Part shown: positions 50,789 to 59,566 of the stretch, piece after piece
Layout of the letters: each line of letters starts with the position of its first letter
Position numbering within the stretch: the stretch's first letter is position 1
NCBI RefSeq assembly: GCF_029029505.1
Contig: NZ_JAKJSD010000002.1
Coordinates: forward strand, 1-64,000
DNA length: 64,000 nt
Source: Ancylomarina sp. DW003
GTDB lineage: Bacteria > Bacteroidota > Bacteroidia > Bacteroidales > Marinifilaceae
Direction of reading: 5' to 3'
Position numbers and translations under genes: made by a program
The notes under the pieces: model-generated
What the model was told of the DNA's origin: nothing
What the model saw: the letters and a program-made list of their open reading frames with translations, nothing else
Databases searched by the model: none

Positions 50789-51991
50789 TTACTCTATATG
50801 TTGATTTACAATTAATATTTTGCCTTTTACATCAAATTGAACTCCAGACCCCAATTCCAATAAATTCAAAATAGTCGAAAAATCTTCAAAACGTTTCATT
50901 TCTCCTGTGAAGTGGATATTTTGTATACTTGGGTTCTGAAAGAATACTTTTACATCATACCATCTTGAAAGTTTCTTAAGAATACTTCCCAAATCTTCAT
51001 CATTAAATTGAAATAAACCATCTTTCCATCCTGTATATAAACGAGTCTCTACTTCCCGAAGTTCACCTCTTGCATTTCCCTTTTTGTAATCAACTTGCAT
51101 ATCAGGCTTCAACATTAATTGATCAACAACACCTATTTCATTTTTCAAATTAACACCAACACTTCCCTCGACAAGGGTTGTTTGTGCCAAGTCTTCATCT
51201 TCGTAAGCCATCACATTAAACTCGGTCCCATAAACTTTTACATCCATGGTATTCGTTTTTACTATGAAAGCATGCTCCTTATCTTCAGCCACATCGAAAT
51301 AAGCCTCCCCTTTTAAATAGACGATTCTTTCTTTTCCAACAAACTTATCCGTGTATTTCAGTTCAGAATCAGAATTTAACCACACTTTTGTTCCATCGGA
51401 TAGCTCTAATTTATATTCACCTCCTCTAGGTACCACCAAACGGTGCCATCTTGTTTGCATGGCTGCCAACTGTTCTTTTGAATAGGATAACTTACTATTC
51501 TTATTAGCTACTAAAACTCCATCCTGTGTTTTTATAATAGCGTCACCTTTATCTTCCAAATCAATTACCTCTCCATTCCCTAGTATTAAGGATGCTTTTT
51601 GAGTTCCAGGCTCAATATTGTCTACCACAAACTCTTCGTAAGTTTCGGTCGAATCAACAGCATTGTAGATCAGGTAACTCCCAATTACTAATGGCAGAAT
51701 TAATACAGCAGCATAGCGGATAAATTCAATAAATAACTTATGTGTTTTCTTTTCTGTTTTTATTTGAGGTTCAATTTTATTCCAAGCTTGTGCTATATCA
51801 ATATCATCATACTCAGCTCTTTTTACATCAAGCTTAAACTCATCATGAATCCTTATATACAAATCCCTGTTTTCATCAGATTCTGTTTTCCATGCCAGTA
51901 AGGAATCAGCCTCTGAATCAGTCAATAAGTCAGCTTTCTCTTTGTAAATGAGATTGGAAATTTTAATATATTCTTTGGTGGTATTCATCAT
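50789..51991 (-). CDS. FecR-type anti-sigma factor (locus 2)
   Basis: At 400 residues the protein has a cytoplasmic sigma-binding domain (about 1-85), a transmembrane helix (about 88-110: FIRYAAVLILPLVIGSYLIYNAV), a periplasmic FecR domain (about 120-310: RLVVPRGGEYKLELSDGTKVWLNSDSELKYTDKF and EAYFDVAEDKEHAFIVKT) and a C-terminal SusC-contacting domain (about 325-400). It transmits substrate loading of the adjacent SusC to the ECF sigma factor. The 203-base gap from the sigma gene is longer than in locus 1. Confidence 0.95.
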   Translation of the reverse strand: MMNTTKEYIKISNLIYKEKADLLTDSEADSLLAWKTESDENRDLYIRIHDEFKLDVKRAEYDDIDIAQAWNKIEPQIKTEKKTHKLFIEFIRYAAVLILPLVIGSYLIYNAVDSTETYEEFVVDNIEPGTQKASLILGNGEVIDLEDKGDAIIKTQDGVLVANKNSKLSYSKEQLAAMQTRWHRLVVPRGGEYKLELSDGTKVWLNSDSELKYTDKFVGKERIVYLKGEAYFDVAEDKEHAFIVKTNTMDVKVYGTEFNVMAYEDEDLAQTTLVEGSVGVNLKNEIGVVDQLMLKPDMQVDYKKGNARGELREVETRLYTGWKDGLFQFNDEDLGSILKKLSRWYDVKVFFQNPSIQNIHFTGEMKRFEDFSTILNLLELGSGVQFDVKGKILIVNQHIE

Positions 51992-52194
51992 TTTAATTGG
52001 CTTTTGTATTTATAATACACCTGAACCAAATAAAAGGACAGTCAAAAAGTATTTTTTTTAATAATAACCTGAAGTTCCTAAAGGATTCAATGGTTTATTG
52101 GGATTTAATCTTCTCAGATATTTAAAACAAAGATCTATTAGATTTAGATACGATAATTAGAACTAACTTTCTAGAAACTAACCTTACCGCTAAC

Positions 52195-52761
52195 CTACAA
52201 TTCGATAAGCTGGACTAGCATAGGTAATAAGAAGAGTTGCTTCTCAAGGCGCTTTTTCAGAATATTTAAGGCTTGAGTTTTATGATACTTCACCGTACTT
52301 GTAGATAAGTTCAGTTCTTCAGCAATTTGAGCATTTTGCGCTCCATTAATACTTAACTTACAAACCTTACGGGTTTGTTCAGGTAATGATTCTACAGCTT
52401 GAAATAACAAGCGGTAAGTTTCTTCTTCAATCAAATGATTCTTAAAAAAGAATTCATTTGATTTATCATTTAGCATTTCTTTCCGGTGGGTATCAATTAC
52501 TTTTTGATGACGAAAAAAATTAAGTGCTTTATTTTTCACACTCATATATAAGAATGCCTTGATGGTTAGAACATCAACAATTGTTTTTCTCTTTTCCCAC
52601 AATTTCACAAATACTTCCTGAACCATATCCTCAGCCAAATCTCTATCATTCACATACTTTACAGCAAATATGTGTAGTGATTTATAGAAAGTTTCAAATA
52701 TAATTTTGAACGCTTTTCTATCGCCATTACGAAATAGGTCAAAATCTTCAGGGGTAATCAT
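52195..52761 (-). CDS. FecI-type ECF sigma factor (locus 2)
   Basis: At 188 residues region 2 spans about 18-80 (IFETFYKSLHIFAVKYVNDRDLAEDMVQEVFVKLWEKRKTI ... IKAFLYMSVKNKALNFFRHQ) and region 4 about 120-172 (VESLPEQTRKVCKLSINGAQNAQIAEELNLSTSTVKYHKTQALNILKK). It pairs with the FecR protein that follows and drives the second SusCD locus. Confidence 0.95.
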   Translation of the reverse strand: MITPEDFDLFRNGDRKAFKIIFETFYKSLHIFAVKYVNDRDLAEDMVQEVFVKLWEKRKTIVDVLTIKAFLYMSVKNKALNFFRHQKVIDTHRKEMLNDKSNEFFFKNHLIEEETYRLLFQAVESLPEQTRKVCKLSINGAQNAQIAEELNLSTSTVKYHKTQALNILKKRLEKQLFLLPMLVQLIEL

Positions 52762-52994
52762 ATATGGGGTTCAAGAGCTAGGTTTAGTGCTTCAAAGTTA
52801 TTTTTTTCAATTGAAATAACAAATTGGAACAGCGTAAGTAAAAAGAAGCAAGACAGCTCAATTTAGTCTAATTATGAGAACGAGATGATCTCAAATTATA
52901 TTTAATTAATCTAAATAACTTGGGAGTTATCCGTTTAAATTGTATTTTATGAGCAGGCGTAAAACGCTATCCAACAATTAAAACCAGAAGTAAG

Positions 52995-54260
52995 ATGAGA
53001 TTTATAACCTATAATGCCACCAATTTTAGAAAAATAGAATATCTCAGATATTTACCTGAATCGGTAAAAAAAGAAATAGAGATTGTCGCAAAAGTGATTC
53101 CATTCAAAACGAACAATTATGTCGTTGACTATTTAATCGATTGGGAAAATTACGAGACTGATCCTATTTATATTCTCAATTTCCCTAATCGTCATATGCT
53201 ATCTCCCATCCAATATGCACGCGTTGAAGAAGCGGTGAATAAAAAATGGTCAAAAGTTGAATTGTATAAAGTTATCAATGCAATCAGGATGGAATTAAAC
53301 CCCCACCCTGCTCAACAAATGACGAATGTGCCAAAACTAAATGGAGAGACACTTAATGGTGTTCAGCACAAGTATCGTGATATTGTTCTGTTCTTTCCTA
53401 CCCAAGGTCAGTCGTGTCATGCGCATTGTACTTTTTGCTTTCGGTGGCCACAATTTACAAAAGAACTGGATCTGCAATTTTCCATGAGAGAAATAGATAA
53501 GGTTATTGACTATATTGAAATAAATAAGGATGTAAATGAAATTCTATTCACGGGAGGCGATCCAATGATAATGAGCCCCGAAACATTAACAACTTACATT
53601 GATCGAATTATAGAGAGAAAACCTGCGCATTTGCAAACAATCCGATTTGGAACAAAATCGTTAAGCTATTGGCCATTTACATTTTTACCCGAATTTAGCA
53701 AGGAAGCTGAGGATATGCTCAGCCTCTTCAGAAAGATTACCTCAAATGGTTTACATCTTTCATTTATGGCTCATTTCAATCATCCCGTTGAACTTGACAA
53801 CCATGTTGTGCAGGAAGCCATTCTTAATATTCGCCATACAGGAGCTGAAATTCGCACACAAGCTCCGGTTCTGAATCACATCAATAACAGCAGCGAAATA
53901 TGGGCTGAAATGTGGAAAAAACAAGTCAACTTAGGACTAATTCCTTACTACATGTTTATTGAACGTGAAACAGGTCCGTTTGAATACTTCAAAGTGCCTT
54001 TGGCAGATATTTACAGAATGTATAATAAAGCTATAAAGTTGACAGGGAGTCTTGCCAAAACAGTAACCGCTCCGGTAATGTCTGCTTCAAAAGGCAAGGT
54101 TCAAATTATGGGAATAGTAGAGAATCCTCTGGATGGGAAAGATTATTTCATGCTACAATATATTCGACATCGAGATTTTAATCAAACTTATAAACCTTTT
54201 TTTATGAGTTTTAACCCAAGTGCAACTTGGGTTGATCAACTTGAAGAAGTTTCAATCTAG
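52995..54260 (+). CDS. KamA-family radical SAM enzyme (lysine 2,3-aminomutase-like)
   Basis: The 421-residue protein has the radical SAM cluster motif CHAHCTFCF (Cys141, Cys145, Cys148) followed by the GGDPM SAM-binding strand (FTGGDPMIMS). Overall length and order follow lysine 2,3-aminomutase, including PYYMFIERETGPFEYFKVP near the end. The PLP-lysine region, GGGGK in true aminomutases, reads SASKGKV: the Lys may be kept but the preceding substrate-binding Asp (VVDAP) is replaced (VMSAS). A substrate other than lysine is likely. Electron supply is suggested by the diflavin reductase gene 51 bases downstream on the same strand. Confidence 0.82.
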   Translation: MRFITYNATNFRKIEYLRYLPESVKKEIEIVAKVIPFKTNNYVVDYLIDWENYETDPIYILNFPNRHMLSPIQYARVEEAVNKKWSKVELYKVINAIRMELNPHPAQQMTNVPKLNGETLNGVQHKYRDIVLFFPTQGQSCHAHCTFCFRWPQFTKELDLQFSMREIDKVIDYIEINKDVNEILFTGGDPMIMSPETLTTYIDRIIERKPAHLQTIRFGTKSLSYWPFTFLPEFSKEAEDMLSLFRKITSNGLHLSFMAHFNHPVELDNHVVQEAILNIRHTGAEIRTQAPVLNHINNSSEIWAEMWKKQVNLGLIPYYMFIERETGPFEYFKVPLADIYRMYNKAIKLTGSLAKTVTAPVMSASKGKVQIMGIVENPLDGKDYFMLQYIRHRDFNQTYKPFFMSFNPSATWVDQLEEVSI

Positions 54261-54311
54261 ATCAAACCCATAAAATCTAATTTTTATACATCAACCAGAC
54301 TCCTGTTATCA

Positions 54312-55964
54312 ATGAAAAACCATACTGAACACAGTTCTAATTCTCAATTTGACAATTGCCTTTATATCCTATATGGCAGCCGTACAGGCAACTCTTTTTC
54401 TGCAGCACAAGTTGCCTCTAAATATGCCAATCATCTTGGTATCAAAATCCAATTGTTAGATATGAGAGCAATGGATTTAACTTTAACAGGCAAAATAAAG
54501 TATCTCCTGATCGCTGTTAGTACACATGGCGAAGGAGATCCGCCTGCAGTTGCTCAAAAATTTTACAACTACCTGCACCATACCTTTACCTCTTCCTTAA
54601 AAGAACTCAAATTTAGCGTATTAGCACTAGGTGATAGTAGTTATAAGGATTATTGCAAAACAGGAAAGGATTTTGACAAGAGGCTCAAAAAATTGGGTGC
54701 TCAATGCATTTCACCCCTAATGGAATGTGATGTCGATTTCGAAAATAATGCAAAACTATGGATTGAAACCTCCATAAATAAATTCGCCGACTTACTAAGT
54801 CCATCAAAAAAAGAACAAACAAAGCCATTCTCTTTCAATTTCCATTCTAACTCAACAGATGATAACAGTTTACAGGTTACCGTTAAGGAAAAACATCTGT
54901 TATCTCATGAAAATTCCCACGATCAGACCTATCATTTTTCACTTTCGCATGAAAATTCGCATCTAGAATACAAACCCGGAGATTCTATAGGAATTCCTTG
55001 CTACAATTCACGCCTATTTGTAGACCGGTTACTCAAGAAATTGGATTATGACGGTACCTATCCGATAAGAGAAAAAGAACAAATCAGGTTATTAAAGCAA
55101 GTACTAACAGAAGATTATGAATTAAGTCTGTTAACACCTGTAGTTGTAAATAAATATGCAGCACTTGTTCAGAATACCAAATTAAATCAAATCGTCCAAA
55201 ATCAAACAGAATTAAATTCTTATTGCCAAAATCATGATATCCTGGACTTGGTCACTGATTTTTCAGGTAAACTCTCAATAGAAGAATTTCTTTCTGTATT
55301 ACGAAAACTGAAACCAAGATTGTATTCTGTAGCTTCAAGTTCACTAAAATACCCCAATGAAGTCCATTTAACCATAAAGTCAATGAACTATTCTTTGAAT
55401 AACCGGGAACATATTGGTGTTACTTCTTCTTTTCTTTCACACCGTATTGAGAAAAATGAAAATCTGTCTATTTACATAGAAGATAATGAAAGTTTTCGTT
55501 TACCTGAAAATACAAATCAGCCAATTATAATGGTAGGCAACGGAACCGGCATTGCTTCTTTCAGGGCATTTTTACAAGAAAGAGAACAATTGGGTGCTAA
55601 AGGTGACAACTGGTTGCTCTTTGGAGAGAAAAATGCAAAATTCAATTTTCTTTACAAAGATGAAATTACGGAGTTCGTAAACAAAGGGGTTCTCACCCGA
55701 CTAGACACGGCATTCTCAAGGGATCAGAAAGAAAAAATATACGTACAAGACAAGATAAAAGAATACGGTAGTGATATTTATAAGTGGTTGATAGATAGAA
55801 ATGCTACAATTTACCTATGCGGAAGTAAACGTACAATGGCAAAGGGTGTAAGAAAAGCGATGCAAGACGTTTTTTGTTCTGAAGGAAACCTTTCTAAAAA
55901 AGAAGCTCTGGATCTTATTGCTCAGATGAAAGAACGTAAACAATGGCAAGAAGACGTTTATTAG
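54312..55964 (+). CDS. Diflavin reductase (CysJ-like flavodoxin/FAD/NADPH protein)
   Basis: At 550 residues, residues 10-155 are a flavodoxin-like FMN domain (ILYGSRTGNSFSAAQ phosphate loop; STHGEGDPP; LGDSSYKDYCKTGKDFD). After a linker, a ferredoxin-reductase type FAD domain follows (about 195-395, with the FAD motif RLYSVASS). The C-terminal NADPH domain has VGNGTGIASFRAFLQER and YLCGSKRTMAKGV. This is the sulfite reductase alpha / cytochrome P450 reductase architecture. No sulfite reductase hemoprotein gene is adjacent; the partner is probably the upstream radical SAM enzyme, which needs one-electron donors. The two look like one transcript. Confidence 0.88.
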   Translation: MKNHTEHSSNSQFDNCLYILYGSRTGNSFSAAQVASKYANHLGIKIQLLDMRAMDLTLTGKIKYLLIAVSTHGEGDPPAVAQKFYNYLHHTFTSSLKELKFSVLALGDSSYKDYCKTGKDFDKRLKKLGAQCISPLMECDVDFENNAKLWIETSINKFADLLSPSKKEQTKPFSFNFHSNSTDDNSLQVTVKEKHLLSHENSHDQTYHFSLSHENSHLEYKPGDSIGIPCYNSRLFVDRLLKKLDYDGTYPIREKEQIRLLKQVLTEDYELSLLTPVVVNKYAALVQNTKLNQIVQNQTELNSYCQNHDILDLVTDFSGKLSIEEFLSVLRKLKPRLYSVASSSLKYPNEVHLTIKSMNYSLNNREHIGVTSSFLSHRIEKNENLSIYIEDNESFRLPENTNQPIIMVGNGTGIASFRAFLQEREQLGAKGDNWLLFGEKNAKFNFLYKDEITEFVNKGVLTRLDTAFSRDQKEKIYVQDKIKEYGSDIYKWLIDRNATIYLCGSKRTMAKGVRKAMQDVFCSEGNLSKKEALDLIAQMKERKQWQEDVY

Positions 55965-55991
55965 CTAATAAAGTTCTCCATATGTGAAAAG

Positions 55992-56408
55992 TTATTTTTC
56001 GAAGATATTTTTCAATAACTGAGAAAATCCTTTTTTACCTGTATCTCGTTTTGACAGATAGTCTGTTTCACTCACACCTGTAATTTGCATATAAATATCA
56101 CCCCAATCTGGTAAACCTCCAATATTTCTATCATCTATAAAAATATCTGCATTAATCTTACGGCTAATATTACCACTCAAAACTTCTTCGGGATAACTTT
56201 TGTTTATAGCATAAAACTCAATTCCATTATTTTTACAATATTCAACGGCTTTATCTAATTCCTTACCTGAACGGTAGGTCCATAGAATGAGTTGATGTCC
56301 CTTTTGTTGGAGTAATTTCAAGGTATCAATGGCAAAAGGTATTTCATCTCCTATTTCAGGATATCTATGTCTCACTATAGTACCATCAAAGTCAACGGCA
56401 ATAATCAT
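55992..56408 (-). CDS. HAD-superfamily hydrolase, BT0820-like
   Basis: This 138-residue compact HAD domain has motif I DFDGTIV (Asp6 and Asp8), motif II LWTYRSG, a conserved lysine region (INKSYPEE) and motif III-type DADIFIDDRNIGG near 92-99. It lacks a large cap, like the structurally known Bacteroides BT0820 family. Phosphatase activity on a small substrate is likely. It is a single gene, convergent with the diflavin reductase gene with a 27-base gap. Confidence 0.85.
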   Translation of the reverse strand: MIIAVDFDGTIVRHRYPEIGDEIPFAIDTLKLLQQKGHQLILWTYRSGKELDKAVEYCKNNGIEFYAINKSYPEEVLSGNISRKINADIFIDDRNIGGLPDWGDIYMQITGVSETDYLSKRDTGKKGFSQLLKNIFEK

Positions 56409-56876
56409 GCTTATATATTTAATTCATAGAATAAGGAACTAAACTTAATTAGAATATTAAATTATTAAAAGTATGTGAAAAACAAACCATATATTCTCAT
56501 TTTTTATAAAAAAAACTCATTCCTCTCTCATTCATTAAATCTTTTTAACTAATTTCCATTACAGTCTTTAATTCTGATTCTAAAAAAAGCAATAATTCAA
56601 AAAATACTAAAATCATATTTATAACAAAAAAAGAATGTCTGACTATCAAAATAAGCTTAGGAACGTTCCCTACATGAGTAAATTAGCAGTAAGTAAAAAT
56701 CTTAGAAAATTCCGTTTCAAATTCACCTCTCATTCTAAATAAGCTGAAATTTGAATTCCCAATACACATTTTATTGATAAGTAGCGTTTTTTAAGAGCCT
56801 GAAAGTCTGAACTTAAATAGATATTTTATAGATTTGCTGACTCAAAACTATTTAGAATTAGAACAAAAAAACATAA
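56409..56876. other. AT-rich intergenic region upstream of trxB
   Basis: There are 468 bases without a supported gene. A 35-codon frame at 56635-56742 has a basic, featureless product and no ribosome-binding site, so I do not call it. No inverted repeat of note was seen. The region carries the divergent promoters of the HAD gene and trxB. Confidence 0.5.
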
Positions 56877-57872
56877 ATGGATCTTTTTAAGCCTATGAAC
56901 TTAGAGGAAAAAAAATCGACAACACCAGAAGGTGATATTGAAAAAGTAAAATGTTTAATCGTTGGATCAGGTCCTGCTGGATATACAGCAGCCATCTACG
57001 CTGCTCGTGCTAACCTTAGCCCGGTAGTTATTGAAGGTTTGCAACCTGGTGGACAGCTAACAACAACAACTGAAATTGATAACTTCCCAGGATACGCTGA
57101 AGGTATAACTGGAACTGAAATGATGGCTGATCTTAAGAAGCAAGCTGAGCGTTTTGGTACAGATTGCCGTTGGGGACTTGTAACTTCAGTTGACTTCTCA
57201 TCGTACCCACACAAAGTGGTTGTTGATGGTAACAAAACTATCGAAGCTGAATCTGTCATCTTAGGTACTGGTGCAACCGCAAAATATTTAGGTCTGGAAT
57301 CAGAATCAAAATATGCCGGATCAGGAGTTTCTGCATGTGCAACTTGTGACGGTTTCTTTTACCGTGGTAAAGATGTTGCTGTTGTAGGTGGTGGAGACAC
57401 TGCTGCTGAGGAAGCAACATACTTAGCTGGCCTTTGTAATAAAGTATACTTAATTGTTCGTAAGCCTTTCTTACGTGCTTCTAAAGCTATGCAAGATCGT
57501 GTTAATCGTACTGAGAATATTGAAGTTCTTTATGAACACAATACAAAAGAAATTACGGGTGATGGTGTTGTAGAAGGTGCTACTCTTATTAAGCGACTAG
57601 GTCATGAAGATGAGCAGGAAGTAAAAATCAATATAGATGGTTTCTTCTTAGCTATTGGGCATACGCCAAACTCACAATTCTTTAAGCAATTTATTACTAC
57701 AGATGAGTCTGGTTACGTTATTACAGAGCCAGATTCAACCCGAACTAATGTTCCTGGAGTATTTGCTTGTGGCGACCTTAAGGATTCAGTATATCGTCAG
57801 GCAGTTACATCTGCCGGATCAGGTTGTATGGCTGCAATGGATGCAGAGAAATTTCTTGCTGAACGCGAATAG
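56877..57872 (+). CDS. trxB: Thioredoxin reductase
   Basis: At 331 residues the protein has the FAD-binding motif VGSGPAGYTAAIYAAR (about 29-44), the redox-active CATC motif (Cys154 and Cys157 in SACATCDG), the NADPH motif VGGGDTAAEEA and the C-terminal FAD motif VFACGDLKD. It reduces thioredoxin with NADPH. A short N-terminal extension (about 23 residues) precedes the FAD domain. It is a single gene with a strong terminator. It could also supply reducing power to periplasmic TlpA-type proteins through membrane relays, but that is not visible here. Confidence 0.97.
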   Translation: MDLFKPMNLEEKKSTTPEGDIEKVKCLIVGSGPAGYTAAIYAARANLSPVVIEGLQPGGQLTTTTEIDNFPGYAEGITGTEMMADLKKQAERFGTDCRWGLVTSVDFSSYPHKVVVDGNKTIEAESVILGTGATAKYLGLESESKYAGSGVSACATCDGFFYRGKDVAVVGGGDTAAEEATYLAGLCNKVYLIVRKPFLRASKAMQDRVNRTENIEVLYEHNTKEITGDGVVEGATLIKRLGHEDEQEVKINIDGFFLAIGHTPNSQFFKQFITTDESGYVITEPDSTRTNVPGVFACGDLKDSVYRQAVTSAGSGCMAAMDAEKFLAERE

Positions 57873-57896
57873 TTCACATCAAATATAGATACTAAA

Positions 57897-57928
57897 AACG
57901 CTGGCTTACTGAAGCCGGCGTTTTTTTT
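57897..57928 (+). terminator. Terminator of trxB
   Basis: AACGCTGGCTT (57897-57907) and AAGCCGGCGTT (57912-57922) form an 11-bp stem with one G-T pair, followed by about seven T. Confidence 0.92.
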
Positions 57929-57951
57929 ATGCATATACCCAACTTAAGGGC

Positions 57952-57981
57952 ATAAAAAACGCCCTAAGATTAAGAGCGTTT
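57952..57981 (-). terminator. Terminator of the BFD-like gene
   Basis: On the minus strand AACGCTCTTA (57980-57971) and TTAGGGCGTT (57967-57958) form a mostly paired stem followed by a T run to 57953. It faces the trxB terminator across a short gap. Confidence 0.7.
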
Positions 57982-58005
57982 AAAATATTTTATTGAAAGA
58001 AGAGA

Positions 58006-58227
58006 TTACCACAGTTTAAATCGACTTGATGCTTCCGGCTTCTTTGCAGCAACCTTTGGCACCTCAGAATCTAAAATTGAATTGATATAACTCATACATT
58101 TACCACAGCCTGTATTGGCTCCCGTATACCTACGAATCTCTTCGATAGTAGTTGCATGTTTTTCATGAATCGCTTTATCTATAGTATCTCTGTCAACCAT
58201 CTGACAATTACAAACAATATCTCTCAT
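58006..58227 (-). CDS. BFD-like [2Fe-2S]-binding protein
   Basis: This 73-residue protein has the bacterioferritin-associated ferredoxin fold. Cys6 and Cys8 in VCNC, and Cys41 and Cys44 in GCGKC, are the four cluster ligands, separated by a helix (TIDKAIHEKHATTIEEIRRYTGANTG). The family passes electrons, for example to release iron from bacterioferritin or as part of nitrite and sulfite reductases. The C-terminal basic tail (KKPEASSRFKLW) is an extension. No bacterioferritin gene is near. It is convergent with trxB. Confidence 0.85.
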   Translation of the reverse strand: MRDIVCNCQMVDRDTIDKAIHEKHATTIEEIRRYTGANTGCGKCMSYINSILDSEVPKVAAKKPEASSRFKLW

Positions 58228-58379
58228 TATATCTTTTATTTCTGGAATTATACATATTAAAGGAAAGTCTTAAAATCAATTTCTTGAATTGATAGGCTCT
58301 CTACTAAAACAAAGATATAAAAAAAGACTCGCTATTTGTAACGAGTCTATATAAATATTATTGATCTATTGATTGAATC

Positions 58380-59159
58380 TTACAATTGATTCTCCATAAA
58401 TATTTTCATATTTCTATACATATCAATTACAACATCATTTTTGGGCAGTGTTTCAAAAATAGCTTTTATATAACCATTTTCGCTTATAATTTTAAAACTT
58501 CGCTTATTTTTCATGTCAAATACCCATGACATTTGCGACAATTTTAAATCGTTTACATTTTCAACGTCATCACGACCGGCAACATTCTCATTCATTACTG
58601 CCTTTGAAATCTTTTTAGAAACACCGGGAGTTTCCTTCAATTCCATATCCAGGTGGCGGTTAGGATAAATTTTCTTGTGTGTATAATACTCCGAAACAAT
58701 TCTCAAAACATCAATACGGTCGGCATCTCTTAACAATTGAATCAAGCCAAGAGCATGTTCATCCTCAATTTTTGGTAACACACTTATATCATGTAACTTT
58801 ACACAAGTTCCAATTAATATTTTCTCACTCTCTTCCAATTCAGCTAACACCTTCTGCTCATCTATCACATCCAAGCCAATCTGGATATGATTTGACCCTT
58901 CATTATCAGCATAGGAAGCATGTTTCATCAACTGATCAAAACGTCCTATATCATGCAATAAAGCAGCAGTCTGAAGGATCAATAAATCTGATTCTTCAAG
59001 ATTTATGCTAAACCCCAATTCCTTTATATTTTCTATCACTCTGGAATTGTGATCTTTAATCAGGTCGATATTAATCTGAATTTCATTGTTATCACTGGAA
59101 AACTCTGAAACGTAGGTATCATACCAAGTTTTAATCTTATTATAGGATTCTTCTATCAC
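58380..59159 (-). CDS. HD-domain phosphohydrolase
   Basis: The 259-residue protein, starting at GTG (59159), has a metal-binding HD domain: ENIKELGF, then LLHDIGRFDQ carrying the HD pair (about 68-69), further His residues in the HIQIGLDVI and VKLHDIS segments, and the closing Asp in LRDADRIDVLRI. Such enzymes remove phosphate from nucleotides or hydrolyse cyclic dinucleotides. The C-terminal 90 residues are specific to a subfamily that I cannot name. It stands alone, divergent from nadB with a 407-base gap. Confidence 0.8.
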   Translation of the reverse strand: MIEESYNKIKTWYDTYVSEFSSDNNEIQINIDLIKDHNSRVIENIKELGFSINLEESDLLILQTAALLHDIGRFDQLMKHASYADNEGSNHIQIGLDVIDEQKVLAELEESEKILIGTCVKLHDISVLPKIEDEHALGLIQLLRDADRIDVLRIVSEYYTHKKIYPNRHLDMELKETPGVSKKISKAVMNENVAGRDDVENVNDLKLSQMSWVFDMKNKRSFKIISENGYIKAIFETLPKNDVVIDMYRNMKIFMENQL

Positions 59160-59566
59160 TTTAAATCTAATTTGATAATTGTTGCAAATCTACATCTTTT
59201 CCTCAAAATGCAAAAAGATTTTTGGTCTGGAGAAACTGATTTCACAATCAATATGATAAACTCAAACTCATTCACCTCCTCTTCAGGCCCTTACAATATA
59301 TTCATTGCAATACTTGCAATCTGTTTCTTAACAATTCTCGTACCAAAACGATAAGAACGAGTCGCAATATTTTTCGATTTAAGCCGACCTGTTTTCACGA
59401 TCAGATTTTTCACAAAGCACAATGAGACAATCTTTTTATCGCTAAAGCAAGCTTCAATCTTAATTTTAGCTTATTTTTTTGTGAACTAAACCGTTAAAAA
59501 GTCCTATTTTCGCAGCAAGATTAAAAAGTCTTCATTCTAACGGAATAAAAAACGATTTCCAAAAAA
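59160..59566. other. Intergenic region upstream of nadB
   Basis: There are about 400 bases without a supported gene. A 60-codon frame at 59172-59354 has an unlikely composition and starts inside the promoter area of the HD gene, so I do not call it. No clear NrtR or NadR operator or riboswitch fold was recognised. Confidence 0.45.

Noticed and set aside
54312-55964. Sulfite reductase flavoprotein (cysJ) as the gene name
   Set aside because: The architecture fits, but no cysI or other sulfur-assimilation gene adjoins it, so a specific symbol is not justified.
56635-56742. 35-codon frame upstream of trxB
   Set aside because: No ribosome-binding site, no terminator and no recognisable features.
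59172-59354. 60-codon frame between the HD gene and nadB
   Set aside because: It starts in the promoter area of the divergent HD gene and encodes an implausible sequence.
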